Below the pieces are notes generated by a model that saw nothing but the letters and a program-made list of their open reading frames with translations, searched no databases and had not been told where the DNA came from. From NCBI GenBank assembly GCA_017466825.1, contig JAFTTJ010000016.1, forward strand, positions 1 through 64,000: a stretch of 64,000 bases of DNA. Reading direction: 5' to 3'. Of the stretch, positions 1-10,300 are shown piece by piece. This DNA is from Clostridia bacterium (GTDB lineage: Bacteria; Bacillota; Clostridia; Christensenellales; Borkfalkiaceae). The position numbers were made by a program, and so were the translations under genes. Numbering within the stretch: position 1 is the first letter of the stretch; every line of letters starts with the position of its first letter.

Positions 1-345
1 TCAAACTAAGAGTTGTTTTAAACGACTTTTTATAAACAGCGAGATTATAAAGGATGCAACGTCACGTTGCCGTAGGGGAGGGGATTGCTCCTCCTATCAA
101 ACCAAGGTTTGGTTTTAATCGGCTAAAAATCAAACGGCAACCAAAGGTAGCCGTTTAGACCTAAAAGCCGTTTGCTCCTTTTCCCAAAAATTCTTTTGCA
201 AAGCAAAATTATTTTCGGGATATATGGAAAAGCACGCCGTAGGGGAGGGGCTTGCTCCTCCCGTCAAACCAAGATTTTATTTTAATCGGCTTTTTGTCAG
301 CCAACCGCAAAATGCGGTTAGCAAAACTTTATAGCCGTTTGCTCC
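1..345. repeat. Left multi-hairpin repeat array
   Basis: Positions 1-120 match 63,753-63,872 at the other end of the window with only a few substitutions. A second unit around 125-265 and a third from about 266 match units at 63,451-63,750. Nearly every segment can fold: GCAACG/CGTTGC near 56-70, a GGGGAGG/CCTCCC arm near 74-95, an imperfect palindrome around 183-220 (CCCAAAAATTC against ATTTTCGGG), and AACCGCA/TGCGGTT near 303-320. The open frame crossing 252-437 follows the repeat, has no ribosome-binding site and also appears in the right-hand array, so I regard the region as non-coding. No gene is seen from 1 to 483. Confidence 0.8.
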
Positions 346-416
346 TCCTACACAAGGAAAACCTTATTATACGGCGAAAAACCGCTCGTATAAAAAGTAA
401 AATCATAAGTAAACGT

Positions 417-432
417 CTACCCCAAAGGGTAG
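417..432 (+). promoter_or_regulatory. 5' leader hairpin upstream of the first lipoprotein gene
   Basis: CTACCC/GGGTAG form a 6-bp stem with a CAAA loop, 37 nt before the AAAGGAG site (470-476). No T tract follows, so it is not an intrinsic terminator. Similar hairpins precede several other surface-protein genes in this window. A role in mRNA stability or processing is inference. Confidence 0.45.
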
Positions 433-483
433 AGTAATAAATTAAAAAATAAAAAGTTTTTAAATATAAAAAGGAGAACAAAA

Positions 484-2799
484 ATGAAGACTTTTTTAAA
501 GAAATTGATGGTTTTAATGCTTATAGCAATTCTTTCGATTTCAACCTTCGCTTGTAATGAAGAATCTACTAGCGAAAGCGAATCTGTGGCAACCCCGGAC
601 GTTGCCGTTACGATTTCCGCCGAACTCGACAAGGATGAAATCACCGTTGGCGAAACGGCAAACCTTACCGTAACCGTAACGGGTAGCACGGATACTTCTT
701 ACGCGCTTTCTTATTCTGAAAACGGAATAATCAGCGTAACTAACGGAGTCGTATCAATCGTTGCTGAAAATCTTAGCATTGCTAAATACGTTACCATTAC
801 CGCAACTGCAAACGCAAACAAGAGCAAAACCGCAATGGTATCAATTATCGTTCGTCCCCTTCCCGTTGAAGGTAGAGTAGGCGAACTCACTTCGGATATG
901 CTCACGGCTCTCGGCAATCCCAGCATTACCGTAAAGGGCGTATTGACCGACAACTATACCGACGTAGACCAACCCATGTATAGCGGTAGCACCGCATACG
1001 AAATGGAAGTTTACATGCAAGACGGCAAGTGGAGTGGTACTTGGAACAGAAAAATCGACGTGCTCGGCGCGTCGCCCGTTAAAATTACCGACGTTTACGC
1101 AAGAAGCGCTGACGACGGTTACGTAGACACTAACGGCAATTTAGGCCACGCTCTTGAAAGAGTTTTCATCAACAAAAACAACCAAGTTGAAAGAAAGATT
1201 GAAAAGAACTATATGAGCGTTCCCGCCGTTTGGGAAGCCCAACACCTTTACAACCACTTAGGTCAACTCACTATCAACAAGTTTGAATACGACCCCGTAA
1301 ACAACGTTTACGAATACGTATGGAACAGAAGCAATTCAGACGACGAAATGCTTATGACTTATCTTGCATTCTCGCTCACTCCGCTCATGACAGAAACTTT
1401 AGACAAAGTTTACTTGGTTGTTGAAAACGGCGCTGTTACCAAACTTCTTGCTCAAACCGCGCCTGCTTATTTGGGCGAATATTACGATCAAAACCAAGTT
1501 CATCACTACGAATCTATGACTCAATCTATCGTAGAACTCACTTTCTCTAACGTGGGTACTACCGTAGTTGCAGACCCCGCGCCTTATACCGCTCCCCAAC
1601 ACGTAGAACTTTTAACTTCTGCAATCAACGAAATGAAGAGCGCAACCAACTATACTTTCCACGCAAAGGAAACTATGACTAGCGCTCCTTCGGGAGATTC
1701 GGGCGATTACGAAGTTATGGCAGTAGGCGACAGACCTGCCAACAACGTTAGCGCAAGCGGAACGGTAGGCATTTACGGTAAAGTTACCAAAGACGTAATT
1801 TTAATTGCCGACACTATGAAGTACAGTTATTCTATGGACGGTAAAGATTACAGCACCGAATACTACGGCTATAAGAACAACGGCGACGGTTCTTACGACC
1901 ACTTTGAGTACGATTCGGCTAACCAAGGCTTTATTGGAACGAAGAGAGTAAACGGCGACGTAACTGACGTTCTTCCTGCTTTTGATTTCAACCCCAACAT
2001 CTTCAAGTTTAAGTCTTCATACATGGGTGAAAACGGCGTTACTTACTACGTCTTTGCTTTAAGAGAAACTTCAATCAACAGAGAAGTTGCTTTAGAAGTT
2101 TCAATGCACGATTACGCTGACGACGCTAAGGCGGACGGAAGCCAAGAATTTACCATCACCGTAACCGGCGACGGACACCTTTATCAAACTTCGTATCCCT
2201 ACGATCTCGTTATGGGAACTTATCTCGGTAATATCACCACCACCTACGGCTTCGTAGGAACTACCGTAGTAGAAGAAGCATACTTTGACAATTACGTTCA
2301 AAGAGAAATTATGGATGATTGGAGCGATTTCCACGTTAAATACTACTACGACAAGCCCGTTGGTGGCGCTAACCAAGACATTACCGCAGACGTAGCCCTT
2401 TCTATCATCTTTGGTGAAGACGCTAAAGACGTGCCCCCCGTTACCGTATTTACGGATATCTTCGGCGACAACTTATACGGACCTTTCTTCGATTGGATCG
2501 AAGTTGGCACTAACCCCGACGGCACGCCTATCTACCACGCAAAATTCAACCTTAACACTTCGGCTACCGAATACGACGAAAACTCTATGATTACCAACCG
2601 TGACGAAATTTTTGCTAAACTTCAAACTGCTTTGGCAAAATACGGCTTTGCAAAATCTGAAGCAAACTCTGGTAAATACGGTAGCACTTATATCTGCTTT
2701 ATTAAGAATAACGTTCAAATCTACGTTGAAAACAACGACACCAAAAATATGTGGATTTACTTCTGCGTAACCGGTGACTGGACGCTTAAAAAGGCTTAA
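484..2799 (+). CDS. Large lipoprotein with N-terminal Ig-like domain, function unknown
   Basis: 771-residue predicted lipoprotein. The first ~25 residues form a basic then hydrophobic signal peptide ending STFAC, a slightly atypical lipobox, followed by a Ser/Glu-rich linker (EESTSESES). Residues ~40-125 look like a bacterial Ig-like (Big_2-type) domain, with a KDEITVGETANLTVTV core and an ITATA strand. The remainder is rich in Tyr, Asp and Thr and seems all-beta. It has no enzyme motif I recognise. The start is set by AAAGGAG at 470-476. It is first of three tandem genes for giant lipoproteins (484-12,600) with no T-tract terminator between them, so co-transcription is likely. Surface adhesion or glycan binding is plausible from composition only. 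Confidence 0.8.
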   Translation: MKTFLKKLMVLMLIAILSISTFACNEESTSESESVATPDVAVTISAELDKDEITVGETANLTVTVTGSTDTSYALSYSENGIISVTNGVVSIVAENLSIAKYVTITATANANKSKTAMVSIIVRPLPVEGRVGELTSDMLTALGNPSITVKGVLTDNYTDVDQPMYSGSTAYEMEVYMQDGKWSGTWNRKIDVLGASPVKITDVYARSADDGYVDTNGNLGHALERVFINKNNQVERKIEKNYMSVPAVWEAQHLYNHLGQLTINKFEYDPVNNVYEYVWNRSNSDDEMLMTYLAFSLTPLMTETLDKVYLVVENGAVTKLLAQTAPAYLGEYYDQNQVHHYESMTQSIVELTFSNVGTTVVADPAPYTAPQHVELLTSAINEMKSATNYTFHAKETMTSAPSGDSGDYEVMAVGDRPANNVSASGTVGIYGKVTKDVILIADTMKYSYSMDGKDYSTEYYGYKNNGDGSYDHFEYDSANQGFIGTKRVNGDVTDVLPAFDFNPNIFKFKSSYMGENGVTYYVFALRETSINREVALEVSMHDYADDAKADGSQEFTITVTGDGHLYQTSYPYDLVMGTYLGNITTTYGFVGTTVVEEAYFDNYVQREIMDDWSDFHVKYYYDKPVGGANQDITADVALSIIFGEDAKDVPPVTVFTDIFGDNLYGPFFDWIEVGTNPDGTPIYHAKFNLNTSATEYDENSMITNRDEIFAKLQTALAKYGFAKSEANSGKYGSTYICFIKNNVQIYVENNDTKNMWIYFCVTGDWTLKKA

Positions 2800-2858
2800 T
2801 TTTTAGCCTACTAGCGTTATAGACCAACACTTAATTAAAGTTATTAACTTGCTAGGTT

Positions 2859-2877
2859 TAGCCCCTTTTAGGGGCTA
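2859..2877 (+). promoter_or_regulatory. Intercistronic hairpin without T tract
   Basis: TAGCCCC/GGGGCTA pair across a TTTTA loop, 13 nt before the AAGGAG site at 2891-2896 that serves the next gene. The lack of a U tract argues against termination. It may protect or tune the downstream message (inference). Confidence 0.45.
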
Positions 2878-2901
2878 GACCGACAAGCACAAGGAGTCAA
2901 A

Positions 2902-5900
2902 ATGAAAAAATTATTAATAGCGTTATTGCTTTTACTTTCTTTATCGGCTCTTTCTTTAACAGCGTGTACGCCAACCCCAAGCGGGTCGGACGGACAATCG
3001 GAAAGCGTTTCGCAAAGCGAATCTACGGTTTACACGGTAGTTGCAAAACAACCTGAAATAACCGTAAAAGACGAAGACGTAGAGAGTTTAGTCTACAAAG
3101 ATTTGTTTGAAATTAGCAAAAACGGTCAAATTATAAACGCTTCCGCAACCTTTACCGAAGAGTATTTCGACGGGGGATTTAACTTAACTTGCACGTATAA
3201 CGGCTTGAGCGCAACCGTAAAAATTATCGTTGAACAAACCGTATACACACTCGAACTTTCAGTAGATAAAGTTACGCTCAGTTTAAGTCAATTAGAAGGC
3301 TACGATTTCAACGCCCTTTTCGTTGCTACTAAAGACGGTGCGGTTTTATCTATCACCCCCGATATGGTTACCGACGGCGTAATAGCCCAAGCGGGCGTTT
3401 ACGAATACTCAGTTTCGGTTGGCGGAATTACTAAAACACTTACCGTACAAGTAGTAGACCATATCGTTGAAGTCGTTAAAACCTATCCTAATTTCCAAAT
3501 TGAAATAGGCAAAATTCCTACTTTCGATCCCACTTCGCTCTTTTCTCTCTACGTAGACGGGCAGGCGGAAAAGGTTACTTTGGATATGGTTGACGCATCC
3601 GTTTTATCTACGGCGTTGGTCGGCGAGAGTTACGACGTAGTATTTAGCGCAACCTTTGGCGCAACTGCGGTAACTCAAGTTGCAACCGTAACGGTTAAGA
3701 AAGACAGTCAAATTATAGTAAACGCAAAAAACGTCGTTACTTATCCTAACGGCGACTTTATAGACCTTACTACCTTGTTTGAAATTAGGGTAGGCGACCA
3801 AGTCGTACCCGTAACTTCTAACATGGTATCGGGAAGTATCGACTATTCGCAAGTCGGCATAAATACCGTAACGCTCACTTACCAAGGCGAGCAGTACGTG
3901 GCTACCGTTGAAGTAAAAAGGGGCGTAATAATCAACTACGCAACTTCGGATACGGTAATCGTGAAAAGGGGAACGGATAAAAACGCTTATCCCTTTGCAA
4001 ACGATTTTAAAGTAATCGTAAACGGACTTCGCTTTACCGCAATCGACGAATATATCGACGTCAGCGGTGTAGATTTTGATGCCGTAGGCGAGTATACGGT
4101 GACTATTAAAGTGCCTTATAACGACCAAAAATTATCACTCACGGGTGGGGTTAAATTCACTTACTTTGAAAAACAAATAACCTACGTCGTAGTGGAAAAC
4201 GAGTATTCGCTTGAAATAAAAGAAGAACTCGTTACCCTTGCTAAATCTACCGCGTCTTACGACGTATTCAAAAACGTAAAACTCACCATAAACGGCAAAA
4301 ACCAAACCTTTACCGACGTAAAAAATTACGTAGACGCAATCACCTGTTACGCCGAAGTGTTGTCCGAGCCCATTGATTTTACGAGTTCGGCAGTACAAAA
4401 CGTAAGGCTCGCTCTTTACGTATACGGCGTTGACTCCGACCCCGTTATAGCCGAATATTCTCTAGTTATTAAGTCTTCTATCACGGTTGAAGGTGGCGGA
4501 GCGGTAGTATTTACGGGCGCAACCGTCTATACTAAAGACCTTTTCACCGTTACCGAAAACGGCGAAAAAGTGGAAGTTACTTACGATATGATAAGCGGTA
4601 AAGTAGACGTGTTTACGCCGGGGCTTTACCAAATAACTCTCGATTATAAAGGCCATACGGCGCAGGCTAAAGTAACCGTTTTAGACGGCGATATTATCGG
4701 TACGTATAGGACGCTTTTATCTACGATAGGCGAAAACTCCGCCGATTACGACGAAGAATACGGCGACGTGGCTACGGCAACTAGAACTCTTCGCAATCTT
4801 TTCTATTACGAAGACGGCTCTATTATAGTCGACGGATCTACGGCAACCGTTACGGGCGTAATCGACGAGTCGGTTAGCAAAGTTGATATAAGGCGCAACG
4901 ATTATACTATGTATTATTCAAACGGAATAATCGTCTTAGACCCTATAAACGCAATAAAACTTCCTTACAACAACGACAAGCGCCCAATGATTTACTTCCA
5001 CAACCAAAAGTGGAACTTGACGGGTAGAATAACTATCAACTCGGCTTCGAGTTACGTTTTAGATAATACTATCACTTGTTATTCTTTGGATATTTTCAAA
5101 ATAACCGAAATCCAAACGGGCGAAGAATTCTATTACGCTTTAAAGGTAGACCTTATTGACAAGTCGTCTAACGACACCGTTTACAAAGTAACGCACGGAT
5201 TCGTTGAGTTTGAAAACGGTAGCCTTCCGCAAGTGGGCGTAACGTCTATCCTTACTTTAAACGGCGACGAATACAAGTTTATTTTGGATTCCGAAGCCAG
5301 CGGTTCTATCAAAAAGCCGTCGAATTCGGACAAAAAGTACGTAAGTATGGTGTTTAACGGTCAAATCGACGGTCAAAATGCAACGCTTCGCTCGGATACT
5401 TACGAAGGCTTTACCCTTCAAATAGGTAGCGTAGTTCAATTTAAAGTAGGCTCGCTAGAAATTTCCGAAATGAAAAACGGCGGACCTAACTACGATACGG
5501 ACGAACTTATCTTATACGGACACGATAAAAACGACGAAGGCATCTTCTCGTACAAATTCCATTTAGACGTTAAAAACAAGACCTTTACCGTAGACCAAAA
5601 AGACGCGTATTTCGGCTTGTACGAAACGGACGGCGCGTATATCTTCCTTGACGGTTACGGCAAGGGCGTAGTAAACTTTAACACTAAGTCTTATTACAGG
5701 TATTCGTTTGCTTATACGGTTACGGGCAACAAGATGGATATCGAATTTATAAACGTACCGTATAGTTTTGCTTACGGCGAAAGGGCAACGTTGTTCGTAG
5801 ATCCGCTCTTAAACGTTTTAACAGTAAACTATATTGAAAATCCTAGCCTTATGGGTAAAAAACTCGTAAACGCTCAGGTTTTGGACGGCGCTATAGTTGA

Positions 5901-7233
5901 AATCGAGTCTTATAAAATAGGGGCTGATTCCGACGCGATCGCAAAGCCTAAATTCCTTGACGGCATCACCATTATTACCAAGGACGGCGAACTCACGGGT
6001 ACTGCAAAAACCAATGCGATTGACACTAAAAAGATTAAGTTTAGCACCCCCGGTTTTTATCAGTTTACCATTACCGTTTCGGTCGGCGGAGAAGACGTGG
6101 TTTCTTACTACGCGGTTCAAGTTCTCGACGCCGTGTACGACGGCAACCCCGTAGTTTATAATTACGGCGGCGGTATTATCGATCAAAACACGACTCTTAA
6201 CATTGACAAATACGGTCAAATAACCCTTGTTTCGGGTGGGGTAACCTATAACGGAATTGTAAAAATTACCGAAGACAACGCCTTTACGGCAACCGCCGAA
6301 GATAAGGACGGCGCTAAAATTTTTGCAAAAGGTAAACTTCTTACAAGCGGTTTAATCGAGTTTAAGTGTAGCGGAGCGGTTGCGTTTAACGATTATTACA
6401 CGAGCGGTCAAGTCGCTTACGCAGGAGCGGAAAAGATTGCTGTCCGCAAAGTAGTAGTCGGTGGTGAATACACCTATATCGTAGCGCCCACTACTAAATC
6501 TTTCGGCGCAGTTGCAAGCGTTGAACTCATAAGCGGAAATCTTCACGCCGTTGGATCGGTTATGAAGATGACCGTCGGCGAAGACGTTTACTATATTAAG
6601 ATAGGCAGTTTCGGCGACGTGGAAAACGCAACTAAGGGCGTTATTCTTGCGGATGATTATAGGGGAACTTTCCTTTTGGAAGACGGTAGCCAAATTTCAT
6701 TAGACGGCTTTGGCGTATTCACCGCGGAAAAGGTAGGAACTTACCTATTAGAAGGAAGAATTGCAACCGCAAACGTCGGAGGCGAACTTACCGTTTACCG
6801 CCTTGACAACAAGAATTGGACGGCTCAAAAACTCGATATTAAGTTTGACGCAAGTTTAGTTTCGGGTAAAAACTTTACCGCAGAATACAACTTCATTTGC
6901 GACGGATATCCCTACCTTGCAACGACCACCTTTGAGTTTAAGGCAAACGGCGTAGTCGTTATTAAATCTACGTCTTTAGAGCACGACGAAGGTAGTGAAA
7001 CGATAGACTATTGCCCTATGGATAAATATTCGCCCGCGTTTGCTTCGGCTAACGGCGTTAGCGGTAGTTATTCGGTAAGCGCAAACAAGATAACCGTGCA
7101 GGTAAACGGCTTTACTATCGTGTTTGAAATGCCAAACGTAGTTACGGGCGATATTTTGACCTGTATTTCTACGACAATTGACAATTCTACCCACGGATTC
7201 TTTGACAAAGGCACTACTTTTGTGATAGAATAG
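2902..7233 (+). CDS. Giant lipoprotein with serial Ig-like modules
   Basis: 1,443-residue lipoprotein. The signal peptide ends in a canonical lipobox (LTAC), followed by a Ser/Gln/Glu linker. The first ~600 residues are serial modules of 60-80 residues with the recurring pattern V-T-x-D/N-M-[VI]-x-G, then G-x-Y-x-[VI]-T-x-x-Y/F and a VTVxD strand, as in bacterial Ig-like (Big_3-type) domains. Clear examples lie at ~130-190, ~270-345 and ~535-595. The C-terminal half is beta-rich and contains several FxxDGY/F-G segments (for example near 905 and 1270) that may be a second repeat type. No catalytic motif was found. A good Shine-Dalgarno lies at 2891-2896. It is the middle gene of the three-lipoprotein set, and surface display is the safest inference. 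Confidence 0.8.
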   Translation: MKKLLIALLLLLSLSALSLTACTPTPSGSDGQSESVSQSESTVYTVVAKQPEITVKDEDVESLVYKDLFEISKNGQIINASATFTEEYFDGGFNLTCTYNGLSATVKIIVEQTVYTLELSVDKVTLSLSQLEGYDFNALFVATKDGAVLSITPDMVTDGVIAQAGVYEYSVSVGGITKTLTVQVVDHIVEVVKTYPNFQIEIGKIPTFDPTSLFSLYVDGQAEKVTLDMVDASVLSTALVGESYDVVFSATFGATAVTQVATVTVKKDSQIIVNAKNVVTYPNGDFIDLTTLFEIRVGDQVVPVTSNMVSGSIDYSQVGINTVTLTYQGEQYVATVEVKRGVIINYATSDTVIVKRGTDKNAYPFANDFKVIVNGLRFTAIDEYIDVSGVDFDAVGEYTVTIKVPYNDQKLSLTGGVKFTYFEKQITYVVVENEYSLEIKEELVTLAKSTASYDVFKNVKLTINGKNQTFTDVKNYVDAITCYAEVLSEPIDFTSSAVQNVRLALYVYGVDSDPVIAEYSLVIKSSITVEGGGAVVFTGATVYTKDLFTVTENGEKVEVTYDMISGKVDVFTPGLYQITLDYKGHTAQAKVTVLDGDIIGTYRTLLSTIGENSADYDEEYGDVATATRTLRNLFYYEDGSIIVDGSTATVTGVIDESVSKVDIRRNDYTMYYSNGIIVLDPINAIKLPYNNDKRPMIYFHNQKWNLTGRITINSASSYVLDNTITCYSLDIFKITEIQTGEEFYYALKVDLIDKSSNDTVYKVTHGFVEFENGSLPQVGVTSILTLNGDEYKFILDSEASGSIKKPSNSDKKYVSMVFNGQIDGQNATLRSDTYEGFTLQIGSVVQFKVGSLEISEMKNGGPNYDTDELILYGHDKNDEGIFSYKFHLDVKNKTFTVDQKDAYFGLYETDGAYIFLDGYGKGVVNFNTKSYYRYSFAYTVTGNKMDIEFINVPYSFAYGERATLFVDPLLNVLTVNYIENPSLMGKKLVNAQVLDGAIVEIESYKIGADSDAIAKPKFLDGITIITKDGELTGTAKTNAIDTKKIKFSTPGFYQFTITVSVGGEDVVSYYAVQVLDAVYDGNPVVYNYGGGIIDQNTTLNIDKYGQITLVSGGVTYNGIVKITEDNAFTATAEDKDGAKIFAKGKLLTSGLIEFKCSGAVAFNDYYTSGQVAYAGAEKIAVRKVVVGGEYTYIVAPTTKSFGAVASVELISGNLHAVGSVMKMTVGEDVYYIKIGSFGDVENATKGVILADDYRGTFLLEDGSQISLDGFGVFTAEKVGTYLLEGRIATANVGGELTVYRLDNKNWTAQKLDIKFDASLVSGKNFTAEYNFICDGYPYLATTTFEFKANGVVVIKSTSLEHDEGSETIDYCPMDKYSPAFASANGVSGSYSVSANKITVQVNGFTIVFEMPNVVTGDILTCISTTIDNSTHGFFDKGTTFVIE

Positions 7234-7256
7234 TAGAATATTAATTTCAAAAACCA

Positions 7257-7284
7257 CCTTATAGGGGAGCAATCCCCTGTAAGG
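7257..7284 (+). promoter_or_regulatory. Intercistronic hairpin
   Basis: A 12-bp stem, CCTTATAGGGGA with TCCCCTGTAAGG (one T-G wobble), closes a GCAA tetraloop just after the preceding stop codon. The following bases are not a T run, so I read it as an mRNA-stabilising or processing element rather than a strong terminator. Confidence 0.5.
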
Positions 7285-7301
7285 CGTAAAATTTTTAATC
7301 A

Positions 7302-7316
7302 GGTTACAAAGTAACC
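7302..7316 (+). promoter_or_regulatory. Leader hairpin 8 nt before the ribosome-binding site
   Basis: GGTTAC, loop AAA, GTAACC: a perfect 6-bp stem immediately 5' of AAAGGAG (7325-7331). It belongs to the recurring pattern of short hairpins upstream of surface-protein genes. Confidence 0.45.
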
Positions 7317-7341
7317 AAATAAAAAAAGGAGAAAAGAAAAC

Positions 7342-10300
7342 ATGAAACGCAGCAAAATGTTATTAGTTGCATTACTTGCTATGGCGCTTTCGTTGTTTAC
7401 GGCTTGTACGACCGTTGTTCCCCACGAGCACGCTCATTCTGATTGGGAAATAATCGTTGCACCTACCGAAACCGAAAACGGTTTGGCAAGTAGAAGTTGC
7501 GAGTGTGGCGACGTTGAAAACGTTCATCTCCCCGCGTTGGTAGATGAATTCTGGACGGTTACCGACACTCCGTCAACTCACTACGAACACGGCTCGCTCG
7601 TTTATTCGTCGGCTTACGTGGATATCGTTTTTGAATATCCGCTCGTAGAAGACCACGAATTTGGCGACTGGGCTATATCTATCGATCCTACGCTCGATGC
7701 AATCGGCTCGGCAGTAAGGGTTTGTCCTTGTGGAGAAGAAGAAACGGGTGACGTTCCCGCTCTTACCGACTCTATTTGGACGGTTACGGCTGAAACCGCA
7801 TCGACTCACTTCGTTAAAGGTTCGAGAACTTATACGTCTATTTACGGCGAAGTGACCATCGTTTTAGACCTTGATCCTATGCACGAATACCGTGAATGGG
7901 TTATTACGGTTGATCCTACTTTAGAAGCAACCGGTACCGCAACGAAAACTTGTGATTGCGGTGACGTTTACGTTTGGGAAATCCCCGCGCTTTCTAACGA
8001 AGAAGAATGGACTGTTACGGCTGAAACCGCATCGACTCACTTCGTTAAAGGTTCGAGAACTTATACGTCTACTTACGGCGAAGTAACCATCGCTTTAGAT
8101 CTTGATCCTAAGCACGTTTACGGCGATTGGACTATTACTGCAGATCCTACTTTAGACGCAGTTGGCTCGGCTATGAGAAAGTGTGACTGTGGCGACGAAG
8201 AAGTAGTTGAAGTTCCTGCGCTTACCGACGCTATTTGGACGGTTGCAGACGAAAAAGTTCCTTCTCACCACGAAGCAGGTTATAAGACTTATTCTTCCGT
8301 TTACGGTGAAATAACTATCGTTTTAGCAATGGTTTCCCACGACTTTGGTGATTGGACTATTACGGCAGATCCTACTTTAGACGCAGTTGGCTCGGCTATG
8401 AGAAAATGTGGCTGTGGCGACGAAGAAGTAGTTGAAGTTCCTGCGCTTACCGACGCTGTTTGGACGATTGCAGACGAAGTTGCTCCCGACTATAACGTAG
8501 TAGGTTCAAGAACTTATACGTCTACTTACGGCGAAGTAACTATCGAAGTTGCAAAACTCGTTGCTCCTTACGACAACAAGACCTATTCAAATATTTACTA
8601 CGACGCTGAAAGAGAAGATTATTACTACAAAAACGGCGTTATCAGCATTAGCGACGTTTGGTCTGATGCAACCGTAGAAATCGACGCGGCAGGCGCTGGC
8701 GCAGGTACTGCATACCCCTTCCGTGGCGACGTTAAAATGGTTATGGTAGACGCAACTGTCGGCGCAATGACCATGACGGTTACCGCTCCCCCCGATTCAC
8801 AAGGCGAAATCTCCGTTTCGGTTTACAACGCTTACGTAGATTTTGCTACGGGTATCGTTATTATCCCCCGTACCGCAGGCTCTATTTACAACGATTTCCT
8901 TCTTTTAACCCCCTTCGCTCTCGGTCTTGAAAACACCGTAACCGTAGCGTCGGCATGGGACGATGCAGTTGCTATCGACTACGCAGTTGACGGCGCTTGC
9001 GACGTAAGCATTTTCATTTATAAAGAAGTAGTCTACTTCGGCGCGTCTTTCGTAGGAGGCGCTGACGGCGCAGAGATAGCGGCTGACGCTTGCTATAACG
9101 CTCCTTACGTATACGCATACGACAAAGACGGCAAACTTATCGAAGGTTTCGTATTTAACGGCGAAAAACTCGTTGTTTCGGATAAACTTGAAGGCACTTA
9201 TACCGGCAATATGGGCGACGTAGTCATTTCTGGTTACGGCGTAGCAAACGTTAACGGTATGGACGCTACTTACGAAATTTGCGACGGATATCTCGGCGTT
9301 TACGTAAACGGCGAATATTACGAAGCAACCGTAGACGGCGACGTTTACACCGCTGTTAAACCTATGGTTAACGTTGCTTTCGACGCAGGCGAACTTGCTC
9401 AAGTTGACCCCGTTGAAGCAAACAAAAACGTTGCAATCGAACTCCCCGTTGTAACTCACGAACGTTACACCTTTAAGGGTTGGTATTTAGACGCAGACTT
9501 TACCCAAGCGGTAGAAGGCGAATTCATACCCACTAGCGACGTAACTTTATACGCTCTTTGGGCTGAAAAAGTAGTCGTTACCTTAGTTGGCGTATTAGAA
9601 GGCGACAACGATACCTTATATCTTGGCGAAGGCGACGTTATTGGTGAATTCCTTCCTGAATACGGCGTTGAAGAATCTATAATGAAGAGATTCGTAGGTT
9701 GGTATTTAGACGCTAACGGCGAAAACGCTCTTACTGAAGACGCTGAAGTTTCCGCTGAAGACTCGGGTGTCACTATCTACGCTATTTGGGTAGATCTTCC
9801 CGTATATTACGGTTCTTACAAGGGCGGAAACACCTACGGTATAAGTAGCGGCGGATCAGCAAGCTCGACTATTGCAATCGACGGCGACGGCAAGATAACC
9901 GGTAAAAATACTGGTACGGTAGTAAGTTACGACCCCTCAACTCAAACTATCGTTTGGGATAAAGGCGGTACTAACTACAATATGTTCTACGACGAAGAAT
10001 CGGGTATTTTGACTACCGGTTATAGCGCAAGCCTTACGCTTGGCACCGACTATATGGTTTATACCAGATATCAAACTACGGCGATTTCTCACTACGCAGT
10101 TAAAGTTGCTAAAACCGAAGGTAGCAGTGATAGGGGCTATTACGCTCGTTTAGTAAAAGTTACTACCGCTAACGGAGAAGTATTAGCGCTTATTTATAGA
10201 GATCGTATTTATAGCAACGTCGTTGTTACAGACGCTCTCGGCAACGAATTGACTATTGACACGCTTAAAAATTCAAAGACCGTAGTTGTAAAACACCACG

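Noticed and set aside
252-437. Open frame inside the left repeat array
   Set aside because: It follows a repeat unit that recurs at 63,435-63,761, has no ribosome-binding site and crosses strong hairpins. The conserved peptide-like text is a by-product of DNA repeats.
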